A stretch of 64,000 nucleotides of DNA from positions 25,095 to 89,094 of the forward strand of contig NZ_AUFQ01000014.1 in the NCBI RefSeq assembly GCF_000426585.1. The letters run 5' to 3'. Positions 44,785-55,815 of this stretch are shown one piece after another; the stretch's first letter is position 1; every line of letters starts with the position of its first letter. The stretch comes from Segatella baroniae DSM 16972 = JCM 13447. GTDB taxonomy: Bacteria > Bacteroidota > Bacteroidia > Bacteroidales > Bacteroidaceae. The notes beneath the pieces were generated by a model. The model saw only the letters and a program-made list of their open reading frames with translations, had not been told where the DNA came from and ran no database searches. The position numbers and the translations under genes were made by a program.

Positions 44785-45031
44785 AATGAATATTTGTGCT
44801 TCTAAATTTAATTGCCACTACGTAATGTCGCTCGCCGCAACAGGGATAAGCGGAATCATGCTTTGTGTAAATATTCCTCCAAATGGAAATCCTCACCACC
44901 TCGGCCGAATGTCAGGACAGAGGAGTCGAGTCATATCCATCCGGAGGATTGAAAGCAGGAGCGATATCCTGCTGTTGCAAGTCTATGGGCAATTGTAAAT
45001 GCCGTGAGAGAACGATATATGAATATCAATC
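44785..45031. other. Gene-free gap between secY and infA, where map is often found
   Basis: No gene and no remnant of methionine aminopeptidase was seen. AGCAGGA (44954-44960) and TCCTGCT (44967-44973) form a seven-bp hairpin that might attenuate or end transcription after secY. Confidence 0.5.
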
Positions 45032-46372
45032 TCAGTAGGCAGATACGCCGCCTCTACTACGTGTACGACCCGAATTGAGAAGACCGTCATAATGGCGCAT
45101 CATCAAATGGCTTTCAATCTGCTGCAAGGTGTCGATGACCACGCCGACCAAAATGAGAAGCGACGTCCCCCCGAAGAACTGGGAGAAAGCGTCCTGGACA
45201 TTGAGGAGGTGGGCCAACGCCGGCATGACGGCGATGAAAGCGATGAAAAATGAACCTGGAAAAGTAATACGAGACATGATGGTATCAATATAGTCCGCCG
45301 TATCCTTGCCCGGCTTGACACCGGGAATGAAGCCGTTGTTGCGCTTCATGTCCTCTGCCATCTGCGTCGGATTAAGCGTAATCGCCGTATAGAAGTAGGT
45401 GAAGGCCACGATGAGGACCACATAGATACAATTATACAGCAAGCTGCGGTTGTCCATCAAAGAACGCATGAGCCACGAAGAGTTCTCTGCCTGGAAACGC
45501 ACGACCACCAACGGAATGAACATCAATGCCTGGGCAAAGATGATTGGCATTACATTGGCTGCAAAGAGCTTCAAGGGGATATATTGACGTGCACCACCAT
45601 ATTGCTGGTTGCCGACCAGACGCTTTGCGTACTGAACAGGAACCTTGCGTGTCCCTTGCACCAGCAGAATGGATGCGCAAACAACTGCATAGAGAATCAG
45701 AATCTCGACAATGAACATTACGAGTCCACCACTGGATATGGCGGTGAAACGAGAGCCGATTTCCTGCACGAAAGCCTGTGGCAGACGTGCAATGATACCA
45801 ATCATAATGATCAACGAGATTCCATTCCCCACTCCTTTGTCCGTGATGCGCTCGCCGAGCCACAGAATGAACATGCTCCCTGCCGCAAGGATGATGGTGG
45901 CGGGAATCATGAACACCGTCCATGAAATCCCCGACGCCAAAGCCTGGGTGGCCTGAACCTTCAGGTTGAGAAGGTAGGCGGGAGCCTGGAACAGCAAGAT
46001 GGCCACAGTAAGCCATCTTGTGTACCAGTTTATTTTCTTATGGCCACTCTCGCCTTCACGCTGCAACTTCTGGAAATAAGGCACGGCGACAGCGAGGAGC
46101 TGCATAACGATAGAAGCTGAGATGTAAGGCATGATTCCAAGTGCAAACATGGATGCATTGGAAAATGCACCACCAGAGAACATGTCCAGAAGCGACATAA
46201 GGCCGCCTGCGGTTTGCGACTGAAGTTTGTCCAACATGCTCGGGTTGATGCCGGGAAGCACAACGAACGAGCCAAAACGGTAGATAGCCGTAAATAGAAG
46301 AACAACGAGGAGGCGCTGACGCAAGTCCTCGATCTTCCAACAGTTCTTTAGTGTCTCAATAAACTTTTTCAT
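45032..46372 (-). CDS. secY: Preprotein translocase subunit SecY
   Basis: 446 residues with ten membrane segments. FVVLPGINPSML lies in the first loop and plug area; NGFIPGVKPGKDTADYID is the conserved cytosolic loop. It forms the protein-conducting channel of the inner membrane. It starts 4 bp behind rplO. Confidence 0.96.
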   Translation of the reverse strand: MKKFIETLKNCWKIEDLRQRLLVVLLFTAIYRFGSFVVLPGINPSMLDKLQSQTAGGLMSLLDMFSGGAFSNASMFALGIMPYISASIVMQLLAVAVPYFQKLQREGESGHKKINWYTRWLTVAILLFQAPAYLLNLKVQATQALASGISWTVFMIPATIILAAGSMFILWLGERITDKGVGNGISLIIMIGIIARLPQAFVQEIGSRFTAISSGGLVMFIVEILILYAVVCASILLVQGTRKVPVQYAKRLVGNQQYGGARQYIPLKLFAANVMPIIFAQALMFIPLVVVRFQAENSSWLMRSLMDNRSLLYNCIYVVLIVAFTYFYTAITLNPTQMAEDMKRNNGFIPGVKPGKDTADYIDTIMSRITFPGSFFIAFIAVMPALAHLLNVQDAFSQFFGGTSLLILVGVVIDTLQQIESHLMMRHYDGLLNSGRTRSRGGVSAY

Positions 46373-46376
46373 TTAC

Positions 46377-46823
46377 TTAGATTATAGTTACATTACCACC
46401 AACGGCTTTGATTGCTTCTTCGGCCGTCTTAGAGAATGCATTCGCTTCAACATCAATTTTGGCCTTCAGCTCGCCGTTGCCAAGAATCTTCACCAGGCTC
46501 TTTGCCTTGGCAAGACCTGCGGCCACGAACTCTGCCTTGCCAATCTTGGTGAAGCCGTTGGCTTCGGCCAGAGACTGGAGGGTCGAAAGATTGACAATCT
46601 TGTATTCCTTATGGTTGATGTTCTTAAAGCCAAATTTGGGAACACGGCGCTGCAGCGGCATCTGACCACCTTCGAAACCAATCTTTCTCTTGTAACCAGA
46701 ACGAGCCTTGGCACCCTTATGGCCACGAGTGGAAGTTCCACCGAGACCGGAACCCGGACCACGACCAATACGACGAGCAGAATGCGTAGAACCCTTAGCG
46801 GGCTTCAAACTATGTAAATTCAT
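46377..46823 (-). CDS. rplO: 50S ribosomal protein L15
   Basis: 148 residues (MNLHSLKPAKGSTHSARRIG, then GRGPGSGLGGTSTRGHKG). An ATG 3 nt upstream at 46826 is the alternative start. A late assembly protein of the large subunit. Confidence 0.96.
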   Translation of the reverse strand: MNLHSLKPAKGSTHSARRIGRGPGSGLGGTSTRGHKGAKARSGYKRKIGFEGGQMPLQRRVPKFGFKNINHKEYKIVNLSTLQSLAEANGFTKIGKAEFVAAGLAKAKSLVKILGNGELKAKIDVEANAFSKTAEEAIKAVGGNVTII

Positions 46824-46846
46824 CATCGATTCGATTTAAAAATTAA

Positions 46847-47023
46847 TTATTCAACTACGGTTACCAAGTGATGAACCTTGCGGATCATGCCACGAAGACT
46901 AGGAGTGTCCTCAACCTCAACAACCTGTGAGATCTTATGCAGACCCAAAGCCTTCAGAGTGCGCTTCTGGTCTATTGGATAACCAATCTTACTTTTAATC
47001 TGCTTGATTTTAATTGTTGCCAT
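46847..47023 (-). CDS. rpmD: 50S ribosomal protein L30
   Basis: 58 residues read by hand: [20 protein letters not shown], with [13 protein letters not shown] and [13 protein letters not shown]. Stop TAA at 46847. It lies in the usual place between rpsE and rplO. Confidence 0.95.
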   Translation of the reverse strand: MATIKIKQIKSKIGYPIDQKRTLKALGLHKISQVVEVEDTPSLRGMIRKVHHLVTVVE

Positions 47024-47037
47024 TGTTTGATATCCTA

Positions 47038-47550
47038 TTAGCCGTTAAACACTTTGTCCATTGAGATGCCCCGGCAGCCTGCGACAGTATAGGCATCGCG
47101 CATTTCGCCAAGAGCCTGAATGGTGGCCTTCACGAGGTTGTGCGGATTGGAGGAGCCTTTCGACTTGGCAATCACGTCGGTGACGCCGGCACTCTCCAAC
47201 ACGGCACGCATGGCACCACCGGCCTTCAGACCGGTACCGGCTGCGGCGGGCTTCAGGAGAACCTGCGCACCACCAAACGAGCACTCCACTTCATGAGGAA
47301 CAGTTCCTTTCAAAACAGAGACCTTCACCAGGTTTTTCTTTGCCGACTCAACGCCCTTGGAAATGGCAGTCGTGACTTCGCCGGCCTTTCCAAGACCCCA
47401 GCCGATTACGCCCTTACCATCACCTACAACGACGATGGCAGCGAAAGTGAATGTACGACCACCCTTCGTAACCTTGGTTACACGGTTGATAGCGACCAGA
47501 CGGTCTTTCAATTCTACATCACTATTTACTTTTACTTTATCCATTGCCAT
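47038..47550 (-). CDS. rpsE: 30S ribosomal protein S5
   Basis: 170 residues. The double-stranded-RNA-like domain is at about 14-80 ([20 protein letters not shown]) and the second domain ends in ISMDKVFNG. An ATG two codons downstream (47544) is the other possible start. It acts in decoding accuracy. Confidence 0.96.
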   Translation of the reverse strand: MAMDKVKVNSDVELKDRLVAINRVTKVTKGGRTFTFAAIVVVGDGKGVIGWGLGKAGEVTTAISKGVESAKKNLVKVSVLKGTVPHEVECSFGGAQVLLKPAAAGTGLKAGGAMRAVLESAGVTDVIAKSKGSSNPHNLVKATIQALGEMRDAYTVAGCRGISMDKVFNG

Positions 47551-47556
47551 AATCGT

Positions 47557-47901
47557 TTAAAATTTAAGGCCGCCCCTGCGAGCGCCATCAGCCAATTCCT
47601 TCACACGACCGTGATAGAGATAACCGTTACGGTCGAAGACAACAGACTCCACGCCTGCGGCCTTTGCCTTCTCGGCAACCAACTCGCCTACCTTGCCAGC
47701 CTGCTCACATTTAGCCATCTTTTCCAGGCCGAGTGAAGAGGCGGAAGCCAGCGTGTTGCCGGTCAAATCGTCAATAACTTGAGCATAAATCTGCTTGTTC
47801 GAGCGGAAAACGCTTAAACGTGGACGCTCTGCGGTTCCCTTGACACTCTTGCGAATGCGGAACTTTATCTTAATTCGTCTTTCAACTTTCTTTGTTGTCA
47901 T
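47557..47901 (-). CDS. rplR: 50S ribosomal protein L18
   Basis: 114 residues. [20 protein letters not shown] is the family's core and [20 protein letters not shown] the C-terminal motif. It binds 5S rRNA. Confidence 0.96.
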   Translation of the reverse strand: MTTKKVERRIKIKFRIRKSVKGTAERPRLSVFRSNKQIYAQVIDDLTGNTLASASSLGLEKMAKCEQAGKVGELVAEKAKAAGVESVVFDRNGYLYHGRVKELADGARRGGLKF

Positions 47902-47921
47902 AATTGCAAATTCAATTAAAA

Positions 47922-48494
47922 TTACTTGGCTGCAGCTGTCTTACCAGACTTTCTGCGAATAACTTCACCCTTGAACAAGACACCCTTGCCCTTGTAAGGC
48001 TCCGGCTTGCGGAAAGAACGAATTTTTGCACAGATGAGACCCAGCAAAGCCTTGTCGCAAGATTCCAACGAGATGATTGGATTCTGGTTTCTCTCAGACT
48101 TCGTTTCGACCTTCACTTCGTTGGGAAGCTGGATGAAGATGGGGTGCGTATAGCCCAGAGAGAACTCCACGAGATTGCCCTGGTTGGAAACGCGATAGCC
48201 TACGCCCACGAGTTCCAAGGTCTTCTTATATCCTTCGCTTACACCGACAACCATGTTGTTCACCAGCGAACGATAGAGGCCGTGGAAAGCTTGTTTCTGC
48301 TTGATGTTTACAGGACTGTCCTCATCCACCTCGAAAGTGAGGTGACCGTCTGCGTTGCTGAATTTGATGGAGGGGTCTATCCATTGTGAGAGTTCACCCT
48401 TGGGGCCTTTCACCGATACTACATTCGTGTTCTTGTCGAAGTTTACCGTAACTCCTGCAGGAACTTCAATTGGCATTTTTCCTATTCTTGACAT
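47922..48494 (-). CDS. rplF: 50S ribosomal protein L6
   Basis: 190 residues from the ATG at 48494 ([20 protein letters not shown]). The open frame extends 63 codons upstream into rpsH and that part is not L6. [16 protein letters not shown] is the conserved C-terminal segment. Confidence 0.97.
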   Translation of the reverse strand: MSRIGKMPIEVPAGVTVNFDKNTNVVSVKGPKGELSQWIDPSIKFSNADGHLTFEVDEDSPVNIKQKQAFHGLYRSLVNNMVVGVSEGYKKTLELVGVGYRVSNQGNLVEFSLGYTHPIFIQLPNEVKVETKSERNQNPIISLESCDKALLGLICAKIRSFRKPEPYKGKGVLFKGEVIRRKSGKTAAAK

Positions 48495-48508
48495 ATTCAA
48501 TCCTCCAA

Positions 48509-48904
48509 TTAATAAATGTAGCAAAGAACTTCGCCACCAATCTTGAGGTCGGCAGCTTCCTTGTTGGTCATGACACCTTTGGACGTAGATAAGATTGCAA
48601 TACCCAGTCCGTTGATAACTCGCGGCATGTCTTTGTAGCCGGTGTAGCGGCGAAGACCTGGCGTGGACACACGCTTCAAACACTTGATGGCGTTTTTCTT
48701 TGTTTCAGGATTGTACTTCAAAGCTACTTTGATAGTACCCTGGGGGCCATCCTCTATGAACTTGTAATTGAGGATGTAACCTTTCTCGAAGAGGATCTTT
48801 GTGATTTCCTTCTTCATGTTTGACGCAGGAACCTCTACGACACGGTGATGGGCCATGATCGCGTTTCTGAGTCGAGTCAGATAATCTGCTATTGGATCTG
48901 TCAT
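48509..48904 (-). CDS. rpsH: 30S ribosomal protein S8
   Basis: 131 residues (MTDPIADYLTRLRNAIMAHH; STSKGVMTNKEAADLKIGGE). It is a primary 16S binder and in other bacteria also represses the spc operon. Confidence 0.97.
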   Translation of the reverse strand: MTDPIADYLTRLRNAIMAHHRVVEVPASNMKKEITKILFEKGYILNYKFIEDGPQGTIKVALKYNPETKKNAIKCLKRVSTPGLRRYTGYKDMPRVINGLGIAILSTSKGVMTNKEAADLKIGGEVLCYIY

Positions 48905-49040
48905 AAAATATAAATGTTTAATTAATCGGGACTACCCCGACAATATTAAATAAATGGTCTTGTCGACGGCTCACAATAATTAGTGAATAGCACAGAAGAA
49001 AAGGTCTTCGTCGCTAATCACTAACAATCGTATGCCATTT

Positions 49041-49343
49041 TTACCAACTTGCCTTCCTTACGCCGGGAATGAGCCCTTGCGAAGCCATCTCACGGAACTG
49101 GATACGAGAAAGGCCGAACTGACGGATATAACCTTTGGGACGTCCGGTGATCTTGCAGCGGTTGTGCAGACGGATAGGGTTGGAATTCTTCGGGAAAGAC
49201 TGGAGCTTACGAGCTGCCTCATAAGCCTCGGCCGGATCCTTGGCTGTAGCTATAACCTTTTTAAGAGCTGCGCGCTTTTCAGCGTAACGAGCAACGAGCT
49301 TCGCACGCTTTACTTCGCGGGCTTTCATTGATTCTTTTGCCAT
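49041..49343 (-). CDS. rpsN: 30S ribosomal protein S14, zinc-free form
   Basis: 100 residues. The C-terminal part [20 protein letters not shown] lacks the CxxC zinc knuckle of the short form, and the length of about 100 fits the long, zinc-independent type. It ends VRKASW. Confidence 0.96.
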   Translation of the reverse strand: MAKESMKAREVKRAKLVARYAEKRAALKKVIATAKDPAEAYEAARKLQSFPKNSNPIRLHNRCKITGRPKGYIRQFGLSRIQFREMASQGLIPGVRKASW

Positions 49344-49348
49344 AATGC

Positions 49349-49903
49349 TTAATCGTTTTTAGCGTTCTTGAAAGGAAGGCCGAATCCCTTGAGGAGAGCA
49401 TAACCTTCTTCGTCAGTCTTGGCTGTCGTCACGAAAGTGATGTTCATACCTTGGATGCGGTCAATCTCGTCGATGTTGATTTCAGGGAAGATGATCTGCT
49501 CCGTGATACCCAACGTGTAGTTGCCACGACCGTCGAACTTGCTCTGGATACCCTTGAAGTCGCGGATACGGGGCAAAGCCACGCGCACGAGCTTCTCCAG
49601 GAATTCATACATGCGCTCACGACGCAGCGTCACCATCACGCCGATTGGCATTTTCTTACGAAGCTTGAAGTTTGCGATGTCTTTCTTGGAGTAGGTGGCA
49701 ACGGCCTTCTGACCCGTAATGGTCGTGATTTCGTTGACTGCGACATCGATAATCTTCTTGTCTTGTGTAGCGTCGCCCAATCCCTGGTTGATGACAATCT
49801 TCTGCAGTACAGGAGTCTGCATAGCTGAAGAGTAGTTGAATTGTTTCTGCAAAGCAGGTGCAATCACCTCTTTATATTGCTTCTTTAACTGTGCTGTTTC
49901 CAT
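49349..49903 (-). CDS. rplE: 50S ribosomal protein L5
   Basis: 184 residues. [19 protein letters not shown] and [20 protein letters not shown] are typical. It contacts 5S rRNA and P-site tRNA. Its ATG shares one base with the rplX stop codon. Confidence 0.97.
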   Translation of the reverse strand: METAQLKKQYKEVIAPALQKQFNYSSAMQTPVLQKIVINQGLGDATQDKKIIDVAVNEITTITGQKAVATYSKKDIANFKLRKKMPIGVMVTLRRERMYEFLEKLVRVALPRIRDFKGIQSKFDGRGNYTLGITEQIIFPEINIDEIDRIQGMNITFVTTAKTDEEGYALLKGFGLPFKNAKND

Positions 49904-50220
49904 TACTTAATCACCTCCCCGGATTTTTTAGAGATACGAACAACGTTCTTGCCCTCGTGCTTGATGGCTACGCGAGTGGGCTTGCCGCTCTTCGGGTCAA
50001 TTAAACTCAAGTTAGAAATATGGATGGAAGCCTCCTGCTTGACGAATCCTCCCTGAGGATTCTTGGCTGATGGCTTCATGCTCTTTGAGACGATGTTCAC
50101 GCCTTCGACGATGGCACGGTTCTTTTCAACCAACACCTTGAGCACCTTACCAGTCTTGCCCTTATCGCCACCCGAAAGGACAACCACTGTATCGTTTTTC
50201 CTTATATGTAATTTACTCAT
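49903..50220 (-). CDS. rplX: 50S ribosomal protein L24
   Basis: 105 residues with the KOW motif [18 protein letters not shown] near the start. It starts assembly of the large subunit. Confidence 0.97.
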   Translation of the reverse strand: MSKLHIRKNDTVVVLSGGDKGKTGKVLKVLVEKNRAIVEGVNIVSKSMKPSAKNPQGGFVKQEASIHISNLSLIDPKSGKPTRVAIKHEGKNVVRISKKSGEVIK

Positions 50221-50239
50221 TACTTTTAAAATTAAATGA

Positions 50240-50605
50240 TTAAAGAACCTCAGGTGCCAAAGAAACGACCTTCATGTTCACTGCACGGAGCTCACGAGCC
50301 ACCGGGCCGAAGATACGGCTGCCGCGAAGCTCACCTGCGTTGTTGAGCAGTACGCAAGCATTGTCGTCAAACCGGATGTATGAGCCGTCTGCCCGACGAA
50401 TCTCCTTCTTTGTACGTACAATCAAAGCTTTAGATACCGCACCTTTTTTCAAATCACTTGAGGGGATGACATTCTTGACAGAAACGACAATGACGTCACC
50501 AACACTTGCATAACGGCGGCCGGTACCACCCAGGACACGAATGCAAAGAGCCTCGCGCGCGCCGCTGTTATCACATACTGTAAGTCTTGATTCTGCTTGT
50601 ATCAT
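50240..50605 (-). CDS. rplN: 50S ribosomal protein L14
   Basis: 121 residues ([40 protein letters not shown]). It forms an intersubunit bridge. Confidence 0.97.
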   Translation of the reverse strand: MIQAESRLTVCDNSGAREALCIRVLGGTGRRYASVGDVIVVSVKNVIPSSDLKKGAVSKALIVRTKKEIRRADGSYIRFDDNACVLLNNAGELRGSRIFGPVARELRAVNMKVVSLAPEVL

Positions 50606-50607
50606 AA

Positions 50608-50865
50608 TTACTTAGCCTTTTCAACAATTTGAACTAATCTCCATCGTTTCGTCTTCGACAAAGGACGGGTTTCCATAATGAGAACGGTGTCGCCCATGTT
50701 GGCTTCGTTCTTTTCATCATGCGCATGGTATTTCTTTGTTTTCTGAACAAACTTACCATAAATAGGGTGCTTCTCCTTGAACTTAGCTGCAATAACAATG
50801 GTTTTATCCATTTTGTTGCTGACGACAACACCCTGTCTTACTTTTCTTAAATTTCTTGTTTCCAT
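50608..50865 (-). CDS. rpsQ: 30S ribosomal protein S17
   Basis: 85 residues from the ATG at 50865 ([20 protein letters not shown]), which matches the usual start. Another ATG at 50874 would add MVQ. OB-fold 16S binder. Confidence 0.95.
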   Translation of the reverse strand: METRNLRKVRQGVVVSNKMDKTIVIAAKFKEKHPIYGKFVQKTKKYHAHDEKNEANMGDTVLIMETRPLSKTKRWRLVQIVEKAK

Positions 50866-50876
50866 CTGGACCATTA

Positions 50877-51071
50877 TTATTTGTTAAGTTCTCTCTGACG
50901 AAGTTCGGTTTTCATTCGGGCGATGTCACGACGAGTGGCCTTAATCTGAGATGGATTCTCAAGCGGAGCGATGGCGTGGTTCAGCTTCATCCGTGTGAGC
51001 TTTTCCTGAATCAACTCCAACTTCTCTACCAAATCCTTGGTTTCGAGTTCTTTTATTTCTTTACTCTTCAT
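50877..51071 (-). CDS. rpmC: 50S ribosomal protein L29
   Basis: 64 residues, a two-helix protein ([34 protein letters not shown]). It lies at the exit tunnel. Confidence 0.96.
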   Translation of the reverse strand: MKSKEIKELETKDLVEKLELIQEKLTRMKLNHAIAPLENPSQIKATRRDIARMKTELRQRELNK

Positions 51072-51073
51072 AA

Positions 51074-51502
51074 CTAAGCGTTTTTATCGAAATCACGTCT
51101 TACAACAAACTTTGTCTTTACCGGCAGTTTCTGTGCTGCGAGACGGAGCGCCTCCTTTGCGATATCGAAACTTACACCTTCCACTTCAAAGAGGACACGT
51201 CCCGGTGTAACGGGAGCGACCCATCCTGCGGGGTCACCCTTACCCTTACCCATACGAACATCGGCAGGCTTGCGGGTGATGGGCTTGTCCGGGAATATAC
51301 GAATCCATACCTGACCCTCACGGTTCATGTAGCGATTCACTGCCACACGGGCAGCTTCTATCTGGCGGCTGTCAATCCATTTGGCCTCAAGCGTCTTGAT
51401 ACCGAACGAACCGAAAGCCAACTGTGTTCCTCGCTGGGCATTGCCTTTCCTGCCGCGCCCATCCTGAGGTCTTCTATATTTTACTCTTTTTGGCTGTAAC
51501 AT
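51074..51502 (-). CDS. rplP: 50S ribosomal protein L16
   Basis: 142 residues ([40 protein letters not shown]). It shapes the A-site side of the peptidyl transferase centre. Confidence 0.97.
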   Translation of the reverse strand: MLQPKRVKYRRPQDGRGRKGNAQRGTQLAFGSFGIKTLEAKWIDSRQIEAARVAVNRYMNREGQVWIRIFPDKPITRKPADVRMGKGKGDPAGWVAPVTPGRVLFEVEGVSFDIAKEALRLAAQKLPVKTKFVVRRDFDKNA

Positions 51503-51518
51503 GATAGCTTCTTACTTT

Positions 51519-52250
51519 TTAACGGTTATTGTTTCTCTTGCGATTACCGCGGCCGCTACGGCCACCATTGTTAGAACGGCCACCATTCTGTTTCTCCTGA
51601 GCAAAGTTAGGTGTCAAGTCTCGCTTGCCGTAGACTTCACCACGGCAAATCCAAACCTTGATGCCCAGCAGACCTACCTTGGTGAGGGCTTCTGCCTGAC
51701 AGTAATCGATGTCCGCACGGAACGTATGCAGCGGGGTGCGTCCCTCCTTGAACATTTCCTTGCGAGCCATTTCCGCACCATTCAGACGACCGGTAATCTG
51801 GACCTTGATACCTTCGGCACCTGCGCGCATCGTATTCTGAACAGCCATCTTGATGGCGCGGCGATACGAAATCTTGCCTTCCACCTGACGAGCGATGTTG
51901 TTTCCTACAATATTAGCGTCAAGTTCAGGCTTCTTCACTTCGAAGATATTGATCTGAATGTCCTTGTTGTAGAGTTTTTTCAACTCTTCTTTCAATTTGT
52001 CAACGTCTTGACCACCTTTACCGATAACGATACCCGGACGGGCTGTGCAAATAGTGATGGTGACGAGCTTCAGCGTGCGCTCAATGACAATACGAGAAAC
52101 ACTTGCCTTAGCCAAGCGCTCGTTCAGATACTTGCGGATTTCACGATCCTCTACGATGTTGTCTCCGAAGTCCTTGCCACCGAACCAATTTGAATCCCAA
52201 CCACGGATGATTCCAAGTCGGTTTGCTATTGGATTAACTTTCTGTCCCAT
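51519..52250 (-). CDS. rpsC: 30S ribosomal protein S3
   Basis: 243 residues. [20 protein letters not shown] and the KH domain [15 protein letters not shown] are plain. The tail is a low-complexity Asn/Arg/Gly stretch ([20 protein letters not shown]) common in this phylum. Confidence 0.97.
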   Translation of the reverse strand: MGQKVNPIANRLGIIRGWDSNWFGGKDFGDNIVEDREIRKYLNERLAKASVSRIVIERTLKLVTITICTARPGIVIGKGGQDVDKLKEELKKLYNKDIQINIFEVKKPELDANIVGNNIARQVEGKISYRRAIKMAVQNTMRAGAEGIKVQITGRLNGAEMARKEMFKEGRTPLHTFRADIDYCQAEALTKVGLLGIKVWICRGEVYGKRDLTPNFAQEKQNGGRSNNGGRSGRGNRKRNNNR

Positions 52251-52258
52251 TCTATCTA

Positions 52259-52663
52259 TTATTTTTCGTCGTTAGTTTTGGCATCAACAAAGAGAGTCAC
52301 GTGGTTGGAACGCTTGCGGATTCTGTAACCACGGCCCTGCGGTGCCGGTCTCATACGTTTCATTGTAACACCTTCGTCAACAAAGACTCTGCTTATATAG
52401 AGCTCTCCGTCTTCTGCCTTACGGTCGTTTTTTGTTTCCCAGTTGGCAACGGCCGAACGCAGAAGTTTCTCAACATCTACAGCAGCCTGCTTTTTCGAGA
52501 ACCTGAGTACTCCGAGGGCGCGGTTCACCTCAAGGCCACGAATCATGTCTACGACGTAGCGCATTTTGCGTGGCGAGGAAGGAACACCCTTGAGCTTGGC
52601 GAAGTACTGGTTTTTGCGTGCTTCCTTTAATTTTTCAGCAGCGATATGTTTTCTTGCTCCCAT
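52259..52663 (-). CDS. rplV: 50S ribosomal protein L22
   Basis: 134 residues from the ATG at 52663 ([20 protein letters not shown]). An upstream in-frame TTG adds two residues. Its loop lines the exit tunnel ([20 protein letters not shown]). Confidence 0.96.
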   Translation of the reverse strand: MGARKHIAAEKLKEARKNQYFAKLKGVPSSPRKMRYVVDMIRGLEVNRALGVLRFSKKQAAVDVEKLLRSAVANWETKNDRKAEDGELYISRVFVDEGVTMKRMRPAPQGRGYRIRKRSNHVTLFVDAKTNDEK

Positions 52664-52697
52664 TATCAATTCTTAATTTTAGATGGTTTAAACCCGC

Positions 52698-52967
52698 TTA
52701 CCTCTTGTTGTTACCGGAGTGACCGCCGAAGCGACGTGTAGGCGCAAACTCGCCGAGCTTATGGCCTACCATGTTCTCGGTAATGTAAACAGGGATAAAT
52801 TTGTTTCCGTTATGAACTGCAACAGTGTGTCCCACAAAGTCCGGGGATATCATTGATGCTCTGGCCCATGTCTTGACAACATTCTTCTTGCCACTTTCGT
52901 TCATGGCAAGAACCTTCTTCTCAAGAGAAACGTTGATATATGGACCTTTTTTAAGTGAACGACTCAT
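52698..52967 (-). CDS. rpsS: 30S ribosomal protein S19
   Basis: 89 residues ([40 protein letters not shown]). Head protein of the small subunit. Confidence 0.97.
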   Translation of the reverse strand: MSRSLKKGPYINVSLEKKVLAMNESGKKNVVKTWARASMISPDFVGHTVAVHNGNKFIPVYITENMVGHKLGEFAPTRRFGGHSGNNKR

Positions 52968-52980
52968 AATTTACTCTTTA

Positions 52981-53808
52981 TTATTTCTTGTTAGCTCTTT
53001 CGATAATATACTTGTTGGAAAGCTTCTTCGGTGCGCGTGTCTTGAGACCCTTGGCGTACAGGCCCTTGCGTGAACGCGGATGTCCACCGGACTGACGGCC
53101 TTCACCACCACCCATCGGGTGATCGACAGGGTTCATGACAACACCACGGTTGTGAGGACGGCGACCCAACCAGCGGGAGCGACCAGCCTTACCAGACTGT
53201 TCCAGAGCATGGTCGGAGTTACCCACACTACCAACAGTAGCCTTACAAGCAGAGAGAATCTTACGAGTCTCACCGGAAGGAAGCTTGATTACACAATAGC
53301 TACCTTCACGAGAAGTCAACTGAGCAAAATTACCAGCCGAACGAACGAGCAAAGCACCCTGCCCCGGACGCAATTCAATGTTGTGAATTACAGTACCGAC
53401 AGGAATGTTTGCCAAAGGAAGTGCATTACCGACTTCAGGGGCAGCTTCTGCACCCGACATCAATGTAGTGCCTACTTGCAGTCCGTTAGGAGCAATAATG
53501 TAACGTTTTTCACCATCAGCGTAGAAAAGCAGGGCAATGCGGGCAGACCTGTTCGGGTCGTACTCGATTGTCTTCACTACAGCTGGAACACCATCTTTCT
53601 CTCGCTTGAAGTCGATCAGACGATACTTCTTCTTGTGACCACCGCCAATGTAGCGAACGGTCATCTTACCGGTGTTGTTTCGACCACCGGTAGAACGCTT
53701 ACCGTAAACGAGAGACTTTTCTGGCACGGATGCAGTAATATCCTCGAACGTGCCAATAATCTTGTGTCTTTGTCCCGGAGTTACCGGTTTTAATTTACGT
53801 ACTGCCAT
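52981..53808 (-). CDS. rplB: 50S ribosomal protein L2
   Basis: 275 residues. The conserved [17 protein letters not shown] with the catalytically important His is present. One of the most conserved large-subunit proteins. Confidence 0.98.
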   Translation of the reverse strand: MAVRKLKPVTPGQRHKIIGTFEDITASVPEKSLVYGKRSTGGRNNTGKMTVRYIGGGHKKKYRLIDFKREKDGVPAVVKTIEYDPNRSARIALLFYADGEKRYIIAPNGLQVGTTLMSGAEAAPEVGNALPLANIPVGTVIHNIELRPGQGALLVRSAGNFAQLTSREGSYCVIKLPSGETRKILSACKATVGSVGNSDHALEQSGKAGRSRWLGRRPHNRGVVMNPVDHPMGGGEGRQSGGHPRSRKGLYAKGLKTRAPKKLSNKYIIERANKK

Positions 53809-53815
53809 TTTTTAT

Positions 53816-54109
53816 TTAAATATTGCTGTAAAAATCAATTGTTTCGCCATCCTTGATGGTCACGACGGCTTTCTTGAACGCATTTCTCCGTCCCCTCACG
53901 AGACCCGTCTTGGTGTAGCGGCTTGAACGCTTGCCGGCGTAGCGAAGTGTGTTCACTTCTTCAACTGTAACATTATACAGACCCTCGACCTCTTTCTTAA
54001 TCTGGAGTTTGTTAGCCTCAGGACGAACGATAAAGCCATAACGGTTTGGCCTCTTTTCTGTAATTTTGGTCATCTTCTCAGTGACCAGAGGTTTGATGAT
54101 AAATCCCAT
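53816..54109 (-). CDS. rplW: 50S ribosomal protein L23
   Basis: 97 residues (MGFIIKPLVTEKMTKITEKR; GRRNAFKKAVVTIKDGETID). Docking site for trigger factor and SRP at the tunnel exit. Confidence 0.96.
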   Translation of the reverse strand: MGFIIKPLVTEKMTKITEKRPNRYGFIVRPEANKLQIKKEVEGLYNVTVEEVNTLRYAGKRSSRYTKTGLVRGRRNAFKKAVVTIKDGETIDFYSNI

Positions 54110-54124
54110 ATCTAATTTCTCCTT

Positions 54125-54754
54125 TTATTTGATTAAGACAGTTTCGATTGCCTTCAATGAACTTTCTGCTATGACAAGAACATCTGCATTCAAGACTTTG
54201 TAAGTATTGAGTGTAGATGCGGGCATAACTTCAGCACCCTGTAAGTTACGAGCGGACAAATATACGTTTTTATTTGCTTCTGGCAAAAGGACGAGAATCT
54301 TCTTGCCTTCGACTTTAAGATTTTTAGTGATATTTATAAAATCTTTCGTCTTCGGAGCTTCCAATGTAAAATCTTCGACAACAACAATGCCGTTGTCCTG
54401 AGCCTTGTAGGAAAGGGCCGACTTGCGAGCCAACACCTTGACTTTCTTGTTCAATTTGAAGTCATAGTTGCGTGGCTTGGGGCCGAACACGCGACCACCG
54501 CCGACGAGCACCGGAGAATTGATGTCGCCTCGACGTGCGCCACCGCCGCCCTTCTGACGACCGAGCTTGCGTGTGGAGCCGCTCACTTCGCTTCTCTCCT
54601 TCGTCTTCGCAGTACCCTGACGCTGTGCTGCCAGATACTGTTTTACATCGAGCCAGAGGACGTGATCGTTAGGCTCTATTCCAAAGATAGCCTCATTCAG
54701 GGTTACCTTTCTGCCGGTCTCCTGACCGTTGATATTCAAAACACTAACTTCCAT
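54125..54754 (-). CDS. rplD: 50S ribosomal protein L4
   Basis: 209 residues. [20 protein letters not shown] is the tunnel loop. Its start overlaps the rplC stop by one base. In E. coli L4 represses its own operon; no matching leader was recognised here. Confidence 0.97.
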   Translation of the reverse strand: MEVSVLNINGQETGRKVTLNEAIFGIEPNDHVLWLDVKQYLAAQRQGTAKTKERSEVSGSTRKLGRQKGGGGARRGDINSPVLVGGGRVFGPKPRNYDFKLNKKVKVLARKSALSYKAQDNGIVVVEDFTLEAPKTKDFINITKNLKVEGKKILVLLPEANKNVYLSARNLQGAEVMPASTLNTYKVLNADVLVIAESSLKAIETVLIK

Positions 54755-55368
54755 TATTTCTCAATTAAAACAGTTGAACCTTTGCATCCAGCGAAAGAAC
54801 CCTTTACGATGAGAAGATTCTGTTCTGGAATTACCTTTAACACCTGAAGATTCTGAGTGGTGACTCTGTCACCTCCCATTTGGCCGGCCATGCGCATGCC
54901 CTTGAACACCTTTGCAGGATAAGAGCAGGCACCGATGGAACCTGGTTTGCGGGCACGGTCATCCTGTCCGTGGGTAGACTGTCCTACTCCACCGAATCCA
55001 TGACGCTTGATAACGCCCTGGAAACCTTTACCTTTGGATGTACCCACCACGTCGACAAACTTGCTGTCTCTGAAGATGTCCACCGTAATCGTGTCTCCGA
55101 GGTTGTATTCCTCATCAAACTTGAACTCGGCCAAGTGCTTTTTAGGTGTTGTGCCTGCCTTCTTGAAGGTTCCCATCAGAGGCTTTGAAGTACGCTTCTC
55201 CTTCGCCTCACCGAAACCCAGCTGAAGGGCCTTGTAACCGTCTTTTTCTACTGTCTTGACTTGGGTTACAACACAAGGACCTGCTTCGATAACAGTGCAC
55301 GGCACATTCTTGCCGTCGGCACTGAAAACGGATGTCATTCCGATTTTTCTTCCAATTAATCCTGGCAT
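54754..55368 (-). CDS. rplC: 50S ribosomal protein L3
   Basis: 204 residues ([40 protein letters not shown]). Early assembly protein at the peptidyl transferase centre. Confidence 0.97.
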   Translation of the reverse strand: MPGLIGRKIGMTSVFSADGKNVPCTVIEAGPCVVTQVKTVEKDGYKALQLGFGEAKEKRTSKPLMGTFKKAGTTPKKHLAEFKFDEEYNLGDTITVDIFRDSKFVDVVGTSKGKGFQGVIKRHGFGGVGQSTHGQDDRARKPGSIGACSYPAKVFKGMRMAGQMGGDRVTTQNLQVLKVIPEQNLLIVKGSFAGCKGSTVLIEK

Positions 55369-55410
55369 TTCAATATAATTTATAAATTTAAAAATCCGCT
55401 ATTCAATTCA

Positions 55411-55716
55411 TTAAACCTTGATTTCCACTTCTACGCCTGAAGGCAATTCCAGTTTCATCAGCGCGTCAACGGTCTTGGCGGTAGAGCTGTAGATGTCGAT
55501 GAGACGCTTGAAGTCGGAGAGCTGGAACTGCTCGCGCGACTTCTTGTTAACGAAAGTACTACGGTTTACAGTAAAGATACGCTTGTGGGTGGGCAATGGA
55601 ATGGGGCCGCTGACGATGGCACCCGTAGCCTTCACAGCCTTTACAATCTTTTCGGCTGACTTGTCAACCAGCTGATGGTCGTAAGACTTCAGCTTGATTC
55701 TGATTTTCTGACTCAT
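55411..55716 (-). CDS. rpsJ: 30S ribosomal protein S10
   Basis: 101 residues ([40 protein letters not shown]). Head protein that in other bacteria also takes part in antitermination as NusE. It follows fusA by about 100 bp; there is no tuf gene between them. Confidence 0.97.
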   Translation of the reverse strand: MSQKIRIKLKSYDHQLVDKSAEKIVKAVKATGAIVSGPIPLPTHKRIFTVNRSTFVNKKSREQFQLSDFKRLIDIYSSTAKTVDALMKLELPSGVEVEIKV

Positions 55717-55815
55717 AAAATATTAGTGTAATTAAATTTATTATATAAGAAAAGAGAAACATTGTTTAAGAGTCATTCGCTAAACAATGTCTCTTTTCCG
55801 GTTGGTTTTCAACGA

